Source of the DNA: Myxococcales bacterium UBA5297 | GTDB lineage: Bacteria > Myxococcota > Myxococcia > Myxococcales > UBA5297 | Reading direction: 5' to 3' | Length of the DNA stretch: 12,113 nt | Assembly (NCBI GenBank): GCA_002408385.1 | Contig: DHSB01000179.1 | Coordinates: forward strand, 5,242 to 17,354 | Shown here: positions 1 to 6,048 of the stretch, piece by piece | Layout: every line of letters begins with the position of its first letter | How positions within the stretch are numbered: position 1 is the stretch's first letter | Translations under genes and position numbers: made by a program | The notes under the pieces: generated by a model | Told to the model about the DNA's origin: nothing | Databases searched by the model: none | The model's input: only the letters and a program-made list of their open reading frames with translations

Positions 1-318
1 ATGATCTGGGACGAGCTGCTCGGGCCGGGCGCGAGCCCGCCGACGATCGTCGACCCCTCCGACGCGACGCGCCGCCAGCGCTTCTCGGAAGATTCACCGG
101 GCGAAGACCTGCTCGTTCCGGTATTCAGGGGCGGCCAAAAGGTCTACGAACCACCGCCACTCGACCAGGCGCGCGAAAGGACGAGGAGCCAGCTCTCGAT
201 GCTGCACCCGAGCATCAAGCGCTTTCTCAATCCTCACTCGTATCCGGCCGGTCTCGAAGAGACCCTCCACCTCGTCAAGACCCGGCTCATTCTCAAAGCG
301 AGGCAGCTCCAGCAATGA
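1..318 (+). CDS. pncB: Nicotinate phosphoribosyltransferase, C-terminal fragment (partial at window start)
   Basis: Probable last 105 residues of nicotinate phosphoribosyltransferase, which joins nicotinate to PRPP to give nicotinate mononucleotide in the Preiss-Handler NAD salvage route, in the cytoplasm. The visible part carries the family's C-terminal features: an LLVPVFRGGQKVYEPPPL stretch (residues about 37-54), a following ARERTRSQL helix, and the LNPHSYPAGLEETLHLVK segment (76-93), which matches the family's NPH.YPVGL ending. Full-length members run to over 400 residues, so the catalytic core lies upstream of the window and the ATG at position 1 is almost certainly internal. The stop overlaps the start of the next gene (ATGA), implying translational coupling with a PRPP synthetase that would supply its co-substrate. 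Identification rests on the C-terminal motifs alone. Confidence 0.82.
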   Translation: MIWDELLGPGASPPTIVDPSDATRRQRFSEDSPGEDLLVPVFRGGQKVYEPPPLDQARERTRSQLSMLHPSIKRFLNPHSYPAGLEETLHLVKTRLILKARQLQQ

Positions 319-1241
319 AGCACGACAAGCCGCTCGTCTTCGCAACCAGCTCCTACCTCGAGCTGCAGGGCCAGATCGCCGCGCTCGCCGACTTCGATCT
401 CGGCCAGCTCGAGCGCAAGCAGTTCCCCGACGGTGAGCACTACCAGCGCATCCTCAGCGACGTGGACGGCCGCGACGCGGTGGTGGTCGGCGGGACGATC
501 AACGAGACCGAGACGCTCGAGCTCTACGACCTCGCCTGCGGGCTCGTGCAGGAGGACGTGCGCAGCCTGACGCTGGTCATCCCGTTCTTCGGCTACGCGA
601 CGATGGAGCGGGTCTCGAAGCCGCGCGAGATCGTCACGGCGAAGACCCGGGCGCGGCTGCTTTCGTCCATTCCGGTGCCGGCCACCGGCAGCCGGGTGGT
701 GCTGCTCGACCTGCACTCGGAGGGCATCCCCTTCTACTTCGAGGGCGCCATCCGCCCGGTGCACCTGCGCGGCACGCCGGTCATCATGCGCGCGGCCCAG
801 CGGCTCGCAGGTCCGGGGTTCGTGCTCGCGGCCACCGACGCCGGCCGCGCGAAGTGGGTCGAGCGGATGGCGCTCGACTCGGGCGTCACCGCCTCGTTCG
901 TCTTCAAGCGCCGGCACGAGGACGGCACGACCGAGGTGACCGCGGTGAGCGCCCACGTCAAGGGCGCCCACGTCGTCATCTACGACGACATGATCCGTAC
1001 CGGCGGCTCGCTCATCAACGCCGCCCGCGCCTATCGGGCGGCCGGCGCGGCGAGCATCTCGGCCATCGCGACGCACGGCGTGCTGCCGGGCGACGCCCTG
1101 GGCCGGCTGCAGCGTTCGGGCCTTTTCGAGCACATCGTCTGCACCGACAGCCACCCGCGGGCGCTCGAGCTGCGCTCGTCGCTGCTCGAGATCGAATCGG
1201 TCGCCGGGCTCTTCGCCGATTACTTGAAGAGCGAGCTGTAG
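315..1241 (+). CDS. prs: Divergent ribose-phosphate pyrophosphokinase (PRPP synthetase)
   Basis: A 308-residue protein, close to the usual 310-320 of bacterial PRPP synthetases, which transfer pyrophosphate from ATP to ribose 5-phosphate. Visible motifs are FPDGE (37-41), the flexible-loop segment PFFGYATMERV...PREIVTAK (90-110), a DLH motif in LLDLHSEGIPFYF (130-142), and the PRPP-binding loop VVIYDDMIRTGGSLI (220-234) with its acidic pair D224/D225. It differs from housekeeping Prs: the usual YARQDRK loop reads YATMERV, LHA.QIQGFF reads LHSEGIPFYF, and the SPD.GG segment reads AATDAGRAK. It is therefore a divergent subfamily, probably dedicated to the adjacent nicotinate phosphoribosyltransferase. 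The ATG overlaps the pncB stop as ATGA, with a weak GAGG about 11 nt upstream, so translation is probably coupled. The stop codon falls inside the first copy of an intergenic repeat. Family confidence is high; the dedicated NAD role is inferred from context. Confidence 0.88.
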   Translation: MKHDKPLVFATSSYLELQGQIAALADFDLGQLERKQFPDGEHYQRILSDVDGRDAVVVGGTINETETLELYDLACGLVQEDVRSLTLVIPFFGYATMERVSKPREIVTAKTRARLLSSIPVPATGSRVVLLDLHSEGIPFYFEGAIRPVHLRGTPVIMRAAQRLAGPGFVLAATDAGRAKWVERMALDSGVTASFVFKRRHEDGTTEVTAVSAHVKGAHVVIYDDMIRTGGSLINAARAYRAAGAASISAIATHGVLPGDALGRLQRSGLFEHIVCTDSHPRALELRSSLLEIESVAGLFADYLKSEL

Positions 1242-1335
1242 GCCTCCCGAGGAACGAGGGAGGCGAAGTCGAGGCCCCTCGACTTCGGCCTCGCAAGCTG
1301 GGCCTGCGCTCGGGGTGACCGGGGGCGGGCTCGGG
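1239..1335. repeat. Intergenic hairpin-bearing repeat, copy 1
   Basis: About 97 bp that recurs as copy 2 at 1393-1490. Shared blocks include GAGGAACGA near the left end, the 21-base block 1279-1299 (tcgacttcggcc followed by tcgcaagct, identical in both copies), and a GGGGGCGGGC run near the right end. The prs stop codon lies inside its first bases, so it begins exactly where coding ends. It encodes nothing convincing. A 13-base fragment of the same element (ctcgacttcggcc) also lies alone at 1358-1370. Confidence 0.75.
1265..1286. terminator. Perfect 10-bp inverted repeat, candidate bidirectional terminator
   Basis: The arms GAAGTCGAGG (1265-1274) and CCTCGACTTC (1277-1286) are perfect reverse complements around a CC centre, so in RNA about 8 pairs could form around a small loop on either strand. 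It sits 24 nt after prs, between genes that converge on it. There is no T-tract, so it is not a textbook intrinsic terminator. It may instead stabilise 3' ends or simply be part of the repeat element. Confidence 0.4.
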
Positions 1336-1392
1336 CTCTTGACCAATGAGACAGTTGCTCGACTTCGGCCCGACCGCCGCTCACCTCGAGCG

Positions 1393-1490
1393 TAGCCTCC
1401 TGAGGAACGAAGGGGTGGAGTCGAGAGGCCCTTCGACTTCGGCCTCGCAAGCTCGGCCTCCGCTCTCGGCGATCGGGGGCGGGCGGGCCG
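1393..1490. repeat. Intergenic hairpin-bearing repeat, copy 2
   Basis: Second copy of the element at 1239-1335, offset by about 153 bp in the same orientation. It keeps GAGGAACGA, the 21-base identical block (1433-1453) and the GGGGGCGGGC tail. Its own inverted repeat is slightly decayed: GGAGTCGA (1417-1424) faces TCGACTTC (1433-1440), with one G-T wobble and an 8-nt loop. Retention of pairing despite sequence drift hints that the hairpin matters. The rest of the 1242-1543 gap (1336-1392 and 1491-1543) shows nothing else recognisable. Confidence 0.72.
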
Positions 1491-1543
1491 CGGGAAACGC
1501 CAGCTCGAAGGCGCTCCGGGCCGTGGGGCACGACGGGCGGTCC

Positions 1544-3121
1544 CTACCCCACCGCAGCCTCTACCCCGCCCGGCTTCGGCCAGACCCGGTACGGCGCGAC
1601 CGGCTTCTCCTTGCCCTTGACTCGTATCGGCTCGAGCGCCTGCGCCTCTCCGGCCGGCAAGCTCTTTGCGGTCTGCTCGCTCGCCCAGACCTCGCCCTCA
1701 GGCGCCTTGGAGGTGAGCCTCGAGGCGAGGTTCACCGTGTCGCCGATGACCGTGTACTCCATCTGCTTGGACGACCCGAGGTTGCCGGCGACGACCGGGC
1801 CGGTGGCGAGGCCCACGCCGACCTGCAGACCGCCGACGTCGGCGAAGGCGCCCGCGGCGTTCATCGCCGCCACCGCCTGCAGCAGGGCGCGGGCGCAGCG
1901 CACGGCGCGCTCGGCGTGGTCGGGCTGATCGATGGGGCCGTTGAAGACCACCACCACCGCATCGCCGATGAACTTGTTGAGGTAGCCCTCGTGCTCGTCG
2001 ATGACCTCGACGACCCGCTCGAAGTAGCGGTTGAGCACGGCCAAGACCTGCGCGGGCTCGAGCTTCTCGCTCATCGCGGTGAAGCCGCGCACGTCGGCGA
2101 AGAAGACGCTCGCCTCGCGCGAGGCCGCCGGCAGCGAGGCCTCGCCGTGCTGCGCCCGGATGCGCTCCATCACCTGCTTGCCGAGGTAGGTGCCGAAGGC
2201 GCGCTCCATCCGCGTCGCGACGCCGAGGTGCGCGGCCATGGCGTTGAAGCCGCGGTTCAGGTCGATGATCTCGACGCTGCCCGCCTCCTCGACGCGCACG
2301 TCGAAGTCGCCCGCGGCGATGGCGCGAAAGCCCGCCGCCAGCGGGTGGAGGCGCTCCATGACCGCGTCGGCCAGCTTGCCGCAGGCGCTCAGGAGCGCGG
2401 GGAGGGCGACGACGGTGACCAAGCAGAGCAGCATGACGACGAGCGACGAGGTGTCGTCCTTCGAGAAGATGGCGCCGGCGTCGCGGTCGATGCGGACGTA
2501 GCCGATGGACAAGTTTGCGTTGAAGTGCGCCTTCTCGGCGCCCACCGCCCCGCTGATGGCTTGGCTGACCGCGAAGACCGCCGCGGCCGAGACCGAGGAG
2601 ACGAGTAGCAGCAAGCCGAGCACGGCGAGGATGATTCGCGAGCGGAACCGCCGCGCGATGCTGGCGAGGGCGTCGATGACCAGGATGACGGTGCTGCCGA
2701 GCGAGGCCATCGAGAGCCACCAGGCGCCCAGGAAGACCGCGACCGCGAGCGTCGCCTCGTCGCCCAACACCTTTCCCAGCGGGCTGAGGAGCGCCGCCAG
2801 CAGGATGCCAGCCACGAGGCCAACCGGCGCCAGCAGCGCACCTAAGGCCAGGCGTGCCGGCATCGGGCGCCGCGCCATCCGGTAGTAGATGCGCTCCTCG
2901 AGCCACGCGGCCATCGACGCCGCGCCGAGGATGGCCACGGCGAAGCCCGGCGCCAGCGCCAGCCCCGCGCTCTCGGGGATGGGGATGTTGACGAGCGCGC
3001 CCAGCCCCACGGCGAGCGCCGCCAAGCGCGGGAAAGGCTGCCGGGGCCGCTCGGCGGGCGTCAACAGCCGGGCCGGGCTGTCGGCCTCGTCCGCAGCCGC
3101 TCTTCTATTCCAGAAGCGCAT
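1544..3121 (-). CDS. Membrane HAMP-domain class III (IIIb-like) adenylate cyclase
   Basis: A 525-residue membrane-bound nucleotidyl cyclase predicted to make cAMP from ATP. Hydrophobic segments lie near residues 31-48, 52-73, 90-114, 122-149, 162-186 and 226-246, with a probable periplasmic stretch around 187-225. A HAMP-like linker (about 247-300, including FRAIAAGDFDVRV) precedes the cyclase domain (about 333-515). Catalytic features: metal ligands D343 (FFADVRGFT) and D387 (IGDAVVVVFN), adenine-specifying K383 (NKFIGD) and T457 (EYTVIGDTVN), and transition-state residues N464 and R468. The Lys/Thr pair is the class IIIb signature, a group often stimulated by bicarbonate. The start is well supported: AGGAGGT lies 6 nt upstream of the ATG. 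The gene converges on prs and diverges from the toxin-antitoxin pair. The membrane part resembles no sensor I can name, so the stimulus is unknown. Confidence 0.9.
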   Translation of the reverse strand: MRFWNRRAAADEADSPARLLTPAERPRQPFPRLAALAVGLGALVNIPIPESAGLALAPGFAVAILGAASMAAWLEERIYYRMARRPMPARLALGALLAPVGLVAGILLAALLSPLGKVLGDEATLAVAVFLGAWWLSMASLGSTVILVIDALASIARRFRSRIILAVLGLLLLVSSVSAAAVFAVSQAISGAVGAEKAHFNANLSIGYVRIDRDAGAIFSKDDTSSLVVMLLCLVTVVALPALLSACGKLADAVMERLHPLAAGFRAIAAGDFDVRVEEAGSVEIIDLNRGFNAMAAHLGVATRMERAFGTYLGKQVMERIRAQHGEASLPAASREASVFFADVRGFTAMSEKLEPAQVLAVLNRYFERVVEVIDEHEGYLNKFIGDAVVVVFNGPIDQPDHAERAVRCARALLQAVAAMNAAGAFADVGGLQVGVGLATGPVVAGNLGSSKQMEYTVIGDTVNLASRLTSKAPEGEVWASEQTAKSLPAGEAQALEPIRVKGKEKPVAPYRVWPKPGGVEAAVG

Positions 3122-3127
3122 CGCAAG

Positions 3128-3134
3128 ACCTCCT
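3128..3134 (-). promoter_or_regulatory. Strong Shine-Dalgarno for the cyclase
   Basis: On the minus strand the sequence reads AGGAGGT, six nucleotides before the ATG at 3121-3119. It is a near-perfect anti-16S match and fixes the start of the cyclase. Confidence 0.75.
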
Positions 3135-3360
3135 CGCGAATGAGCTCGCGCGAGCAGCCGGTCCTCATGGGGCGCTGCCGGATTCCGCTGGAGCGTGACG
3201 GTCGCGAAGACGGCAGCCAGGGCGGCGATTTGACGAGCGGCTCGAGGTTCATGAGCAGACGCGGACTATCGCACAGCCGGCGCCGGGGCGCGGTCGGCTC
3301 CCCCGAGCGACGGCACCCGCTCGTCCACCCGCGAAGGCGCGCCCGAGGCCCGCGCGGCGC

Positions 3361-3381
3361 TGCCGATTGCTGGCAACGGCA
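3361..3381. other. Small hairpin upstream of the toxin-antitoxin operon
   Basis: TGCCGATTG (3361-3369) pairs with CAACGGCA (3374-3381) around a CTGG loop: 8 base pairs with one bulged A. It lies about 84 nt before the antitoxin ATG. It could be a leader structure, a second operator or chance in GC-rich DNA. Confidence 0.25.
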
Positions 3382-3436
3382 CACACGCTTGCTCCCAGCC
3401 GGACGGCCGGCCGCAGGGGAGGCGACGGCTAACGAA

Positions 3437-3456
3437 TGTGGTCATCGGTGGCCACA
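3437..3456. promoter_or_regulatory. Imperfect palindrome, candidate antitoxin operator
   Basis: A 20-bp imperfect dyad with outer arms TGTGG (3437-3441) and CCACA (3452-3456); most inner positions also pair if G-T is allowed. It ends 8 bp before the antitoxin ATG, which is where Phd/VapB-family repressors usually bind to autoregulate their operon. Assigned by position and symmetry only. Confidence 0.4.
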
Positions 3457-3464
3457 ATCAGCGC

Positions 3465-3791
3465 ATGAAGACCGCGGGGGTCCGGGAGTTCAAGGCCAAG
3501 CTCAGTGAGTATCTGCGCGAAGTCCAACGAGGCGAGGTCGTGCTGGTGACCGATCGCGGTCGCGTGGTCGCCGAGGTCCGTTCCCCGAAGACCGCAGGCC
3601 AAGCCACGGACTCCTTCGAAGTGCGGCTCCAGCGGGCCATCGAGAGCGGCTTCGTCAAGCCCGCGATGGTTCCGCCGGAAGACCTGCGCGCCCACATCCG
3701 GCAACTCGCCAGGCGGCGGCCCAAGGTCGCGCTTCCCCAGAATGCCGCCCAGGAGATTCTCGATGATCTCCGCGAGGACAAGCGCCCGTGA
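3465..3791 (+). CDS. Phd/YefM-family antitoxin
   Basis: A 108-residue antitoxin of a type II toxin-antitoxin pair, expected to bind and neutralise the PIN toxin encoded just downstream and to repress the operon through its N-terminal DNA-binding fold. The first 40 residues match the Phd/YefM pattern: MKTAGVREFKAKLSEYLREV followed by a beta-hairpin GEVVLVTDRGRVVAEVRS (23-40). The remainder is charged (residues about 50-108, including an RRRPK patch), as expected for a toxin-wrapping tail. I chose ATG 3465 because the Phd family begins right at this motif. A GTG at 3438 would add nine residues but runs through the candidate operator. No clear Shine-Dalgarno precedes either start. The stop overlaps the toxin start (GTGA), so translation is probably coupled. 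Confidence 0.85.
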   Translation: MKTAGVREFKAKLSEYLREVQRGEVVLVTDRGRVVAEVRSPKTAGQATDSFEVRLQRAIESGFVKPAMVPPEDLRAHIRQLARRRPKVALPQNAAQEILDDLREDKRP

Positions 3792-4216
3792 CACCGGTGC
3801 TCTACGTCGAGAGCAGCGCGCTATTACAGGTCGCGCTCAGCGACGACGCGCGCCTGCTTCAGCCAGTCGGAGGCTTTCCCAACCTGATTACCTCGGCTTT
3901 GACGATCGCCGAAGTTGAGAGGGTGCTGCTCCGAGCCTCCCTCGACGGCAGGTTTACGGACGACGAGCGCTCGAGCCTGTTGGCTTGGTTTCGCGAATTC
4001 GTCGCGGGCTGCTTGGTCATCGACATGAGCGCAAGAGTCCTTCAGCGGGCCGGCGAGCCCTTTCCCGTCGAGCCCCTCCGAACCCTCGACGCCATCCACC
4101 TGGCGACCGCCGTGGCGTTCGAGCGTGAAGCCGGCTGCAATTTGACGATGCTCTCGGCGGAGCGCCGCGTACGCGTGAACGCCTCGAAGCTGGGATTCGC
4201 GGTCTTGCCAGCTTGA
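3788..4216 (+). CDS. VapC-like PIN-domain toxin with Glu-substituted active site
   Basis: A 142-residue PIN-domain protein, the usual VapC length, predicted to be a metal-dependent endoribonuclease held in check by the preceding antitoxin. PIN landmarks are in order: VLYVESSALLQ (4-14) where the first acidic residue is E8, LTIAEVERVLLR (38-49) with E42/E44, LDAIHLATAVA (100-110) with D101, and MLSAERRVRVNASKLGF (121-137) with E125. In most VapC proteins the first and last of these are Asp (LDTSAL and T.D.RL), so two of the four acidic positions carry Glu here. The GTG start overlaps the antitoxin stop as GTGA. A TTA leucine codon at 3824-3826, rare in DNA this GC-rich, fits recent acquisition. 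Whether it still cuts RNA cannot be told from sequence. Confidence 0.85.
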   Translation: MTPVLYVESSALLQVALSDDARLLQPVGGFPNLITSALTIAEVERVLLRASLDGRFTDDERSSLLAWFREFVAGCLVIDMSARVLQRAGEPFPVEPLRTLDAIHLATAVAFEREAGCNLTMLSAERRVRVNASKLGFAVLPA

Positions 4217-4331
4217 GCCCCGCTCGCACAGCTTGCGCACGATCAGATCGCAGCGCGGGCGATGAGCTCGCGGGGGGCCTGCGCCCTGCCGTGCCCTCGG
4301 CTTGCTCGACCTCCGAGCCCGCCGTCCCCGG

Positions 4332-4360
4332 TTGCCCTCTCCCCAGCCATCCCGAATAAT
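4332..4360 (+). promoter_or_regulatory. Candidate sigma70-type promoter for the ABM/ADH operon
   Basis: TTGCCC (4332-4337), a 17-bp spacer, and AATAAT (4355-4360) match the -35 at four of six positions and the -10 at five of six. The A/T-rich -10 stands out in its surroundings. It would place the transcript start near 4367, about 28 nt before the ATG, leaving room for the ribosome-binding site. Confidence 0.45.
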
Positions 4361-4381
4361 CCGGGCCTTCTCACACCGCAC

Positions 4382-4388
4382 GGAGAGG
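4382..4388 (+). promoter_or_regulatory. Ribosome-binding site of the ABM-domain gene
   Basis: GGAGAGG, six nucleotides before the ATG at 4395, selects this start over an in-frame upstream ATG at 4302, which would add 31 low-complexity residues and lie upstream of the candidate promoter. Confidence 0.65.
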
Positions 4389-4394
4389 TGCCCC

Positions 4395-4703
4395 ATGTTC
4401 GTCGTCGTCGTAGACGTCCACGTCAAGCCGGAGCACCGCGAGGAGTTCGTCCGCGCGACGCTCGAGAACGCGCGCAACACCCGCAACGAGCCGGGCAACC
4501 TGCGCTTCGACGTCAGCCGCCACCTCGAAGACCCCGACCGCTTCGCGCTCTACGAGGTCTACCGCGACAAGTCCGGCTTCGAGTCGCACCAGAAGACCGA
4601 GCACTACCTGCGCTGGCGCGAGACGGTGAAGGACTGGATGGCTCAGCCGCGCGTCGGCACCAAGTACGAGAGCCTGTTCCCCAAAGCCGAATCGGCCTGG
4701 TAG
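4395..4703 (+). CDS. ABM-fold protein, LsrG/YgiN-like (putative quinol monooxygenase or isomerase)
   Basis: A 102-residue single-domain protein of the dimeric alpha-beta barrel (antibiotic biosynthesis monooxygenase) superfamily, typical in length. It begins with a beta strand MFVVVVDVHVKPEHREEF, followed by EPGNLRFDV (32-40), DRFALYEVYRDKSGFESH (48-65) and KTEHY (67-71). As I recall the family, GNLRFDV, the YE.Y.D motif and H..T.HY closely match E. coli LsrG, which isomerises a phosphorylated autoinducer-2 breakdown product; YgiN-type quinol monooxygenases are also related. No other lsr genes are nearby, so an autoinducer-2 role is not supported. The stop lies 9 nt before an iron-type alcohol dehydrogenase, so the two probably act on the same small carbonyl or quinone-like metabolites. 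Family assignment is firm; the substrate is unknown. Confidence 0.82.
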   Translation: MFVVVVDVHVKPEHREEFVRATLENARNTRNEPGNLRFDVSRHLEDPDRFALYEVYRDKSGFESHQKTEHYLRWRETVKDWMAQPRVGTKYESLFPKAESAW

Positions 4704-4712
4704 GGGCGCGCC

Positions 4713-5885
4713 ATGAACTTCGAATTCGCGACTGCCCGCCAGGTCGCCTTCGGGCGCGGGCGCCTCGACCTGCTCGGAGAGCTGGTCGCCAGCTACGGCG
4801 ATCGCGCGCTCGTCGTCGCCGGCCGCCACCTGCAGCGCTCCGAGACGCTCCAGCGCCTCGAGTACCAGCTCCAGAAGCGCGGGGTCGCGGCCGAGCGCGT
4901 CTTTGCCACCGGCGAGCCCGAGGTCGCCGCGGTCGACGAGACGGCCGCCCGGGCGCGGGCGCTCGGCAGCAAGGTCGTCGTGGGCATCGGCGGAGGCTCG
5001 GTGCTCGATCTCGCGAAGGCGGCCTCGGGCCTCGCGACCAACGGCGGCTCGGTGCGCGACTACCTCGAGGGCGTCGGCACCGGCCGGGCGCTCCAGAAGC
5101 CCGCCCTGCCGCTCATCGCGGTGCCGACCACCGCGGGCACCGGCAGCGAGGTGACGCGCAACGCGGTCGTCTCCTCGCGCGAGGAGGGCTTCAAGAAGAG
5201 CATCCGCAGCCCGCTGCTGCTGCCGGCGGTCGCGCTCGTCGACCCGGCGCTCACCGACTCGGTGCCGCCCGCGCAGACGGCGGCGAGCGGGCTCGACGCG
5301 CTCACCCAGCTCATCGAGCCGTACGTCTCGCTGCGCGCACAGCCGGCGACCGACGCGCTGGCGCTCGAGGGAATCCGCCGCGCCGTCAAGGCCTTGCCGC
5401 GCGCCGTCGAGGACGGCGCCGATCGCGACGCCCGCGACGACATGGCGCTCGCCAGCCTGCTCGGCGGCCTGTGCCTCGCCAACGCGGGACTGGGGGCGGT
5501 CCACGGCATCGCCGCCGCGCTGGGCGCACGCTTCGGCATCGCCCACGGAGTCGCCTGCGCCTCGGTGCTCTGGCAGACGATGGAGGCCAACGTCGAGGCG
5601 CTCGAGACGCGCGAGGCCTCGAGCCCCGCGCTCGAGCGCTACGCGACGATCGGCGAGGCGCTGACTGGCGAGCGGTTCGAGCGCTCGACCGACGCGCGCG
5701 CGGCGGGGATCGCCGCGGCGCAGTCGCTCGTCGCGCGCCTGGAGATCCCGCGGCTCGGCGAGCTCGGCCTCGCCGAGTCGAGCTTGGCCGCCGTCGTCAA
5801 GGAGTCGCGAGGCTCGAGCATGAAGTCGAACCCCGTGGTCCTGACCGACGCGGAGATCGCGTCGATCCTGCGGGCCGCCCTCTGA
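4713..5885 (+). CDS. Iron-type (group III) alcohol dehydrogenase
   Basis: A 390-residue member of the iron-containing alcohol dehydrogenase family (usual length 380-400), which interconverts alcohols and aldehydes with NAD(P). Visible features are the dinucleotide-binding GIGGGSVLDLAKA (91-103), PTTAGTGSEVT (138-148), and the metal-site region with D195 in GLDALTQLIEPYVS (193-206), H264 in GAVHG and H278 in IAHGV. The second usual ligand, His in DALTH, is Gln199 here. This variant also occurs in a known subgroup with DALTQ.IEPY, so metal choice or activity may differ from the classic iron enzymes. It starts 9 nt after the ABM-domain gene, preceded only by a weak GGGG, consistent with a two-gene operon. 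The physiological substrate cannot be read from the sequence. Confidence 0.9.
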   Translation: MNFEFATARQVAFGRGRLDLLGELVASYGDRALVVAGRHLQRSETLQRLEYQLQKRGVAAERVFATGEPEVAAVDETAARARALGSKVVVGIGGGSVLDLAKAASGLATNGGSVRDYLEGVGTGRALQKPALPLIAVPTTAGTGSEVTRNAVVSSREEGFKKSIRSPLLLPAVALVDPALTDSVPPAQTAASGLDALTQLIEPYVSLRAQPATDALALEGIRRAVKALPRAVEDGADRDARDDMALASLLGGLCLANAGLGAVHGIAAALGARFGIAHGVACASVLWQTMEANVEALETREASSPALERYATIGEALTGERFERSTDARAAGIAAAQSLVARLEIPRLGELGLAESSLAAVVKESRGSSMKSNPVVLTDAEIASILRAAL

Positions 5886-5943
5886 CCCCATCCGTCCGGC
5901 CGAGCGCGTGTCGATGTCTATTGTCCCTTCGACCGAGCTCGAG

Positions 5944-5963
5944 CCGGGCCGCGACCGGCCCGG
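5944..5963. terminator. GC hairpin after the alcohol dehydrogenase
   Basis: CCGGGCCG (5944-5951) and CGGCCCGG (5956-5963) form a perfect 8-bp all-GC stem around a CGAC loop, 58 nt after the dehydrogenase stop. No T-tract follows, so it is at best a non-canonical terminator. It could instead separate the metabolic operon from the lipoprotein operon by attenuation. Confidence 0.4.
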
Positions 5964-6048
5964 GCGCGCAGACGAGCCACCCGAAGCCTCGGTCCGACGA
6001 CACATCCGGTGGCTCCGCAGAGTTAGACTGCCGGCACTCGGAGCCCGC

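Larger units (their letters stand above)
3122..3464. other. Divergent intergenic control region between the cyclase and the toxin-antitoxin genes
   Basis: About 340 bp with no credible coding frame. It must hold the leftward cyclase promoter and the rightward antitoxin promoter, but I found no confident -35/-10 pair for either. It contains the cyclase ribosome-binding site (3128-3134), a hairpin at 3361-3381 (TGCCG-a-TTG / CAACGGCA around CTGG), and the palindrome just before the antitoxin start. A lone TTGACG at 3230 has no matching -10. Confidence 0.6.

Noticed and set aside
1346..2608. A 420-codon + strand frame opposite the cyclase
   Set aside because: It overlaps a clear catalytic domain on the other strand, begins inside the hairpin repeat region and is Arg/Asp/His-rich without domains.
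3230..3258. TTGACG as a -35 box for the toxin-antitoxin operon
   Set aside because: At 17 bp downstream the sequence is GAGCAG, with no -10 resemblance, and it lies over 200 bp from the gene.
3438..3464. GTG 3438 as the antitoxin start
   Set aside because: The added nine residues are not family-like and are encoded by the candidate operator; MKTAGVREFKAKL is the usual Phd N-terminus.
5908..6048. An ATG at 5908 as start of paralog A
   Set aside because: It would bury the signal peptide behind 47 charged residues and read through the GC hairpin. GTG 6049 aligns with the start of paralog B.
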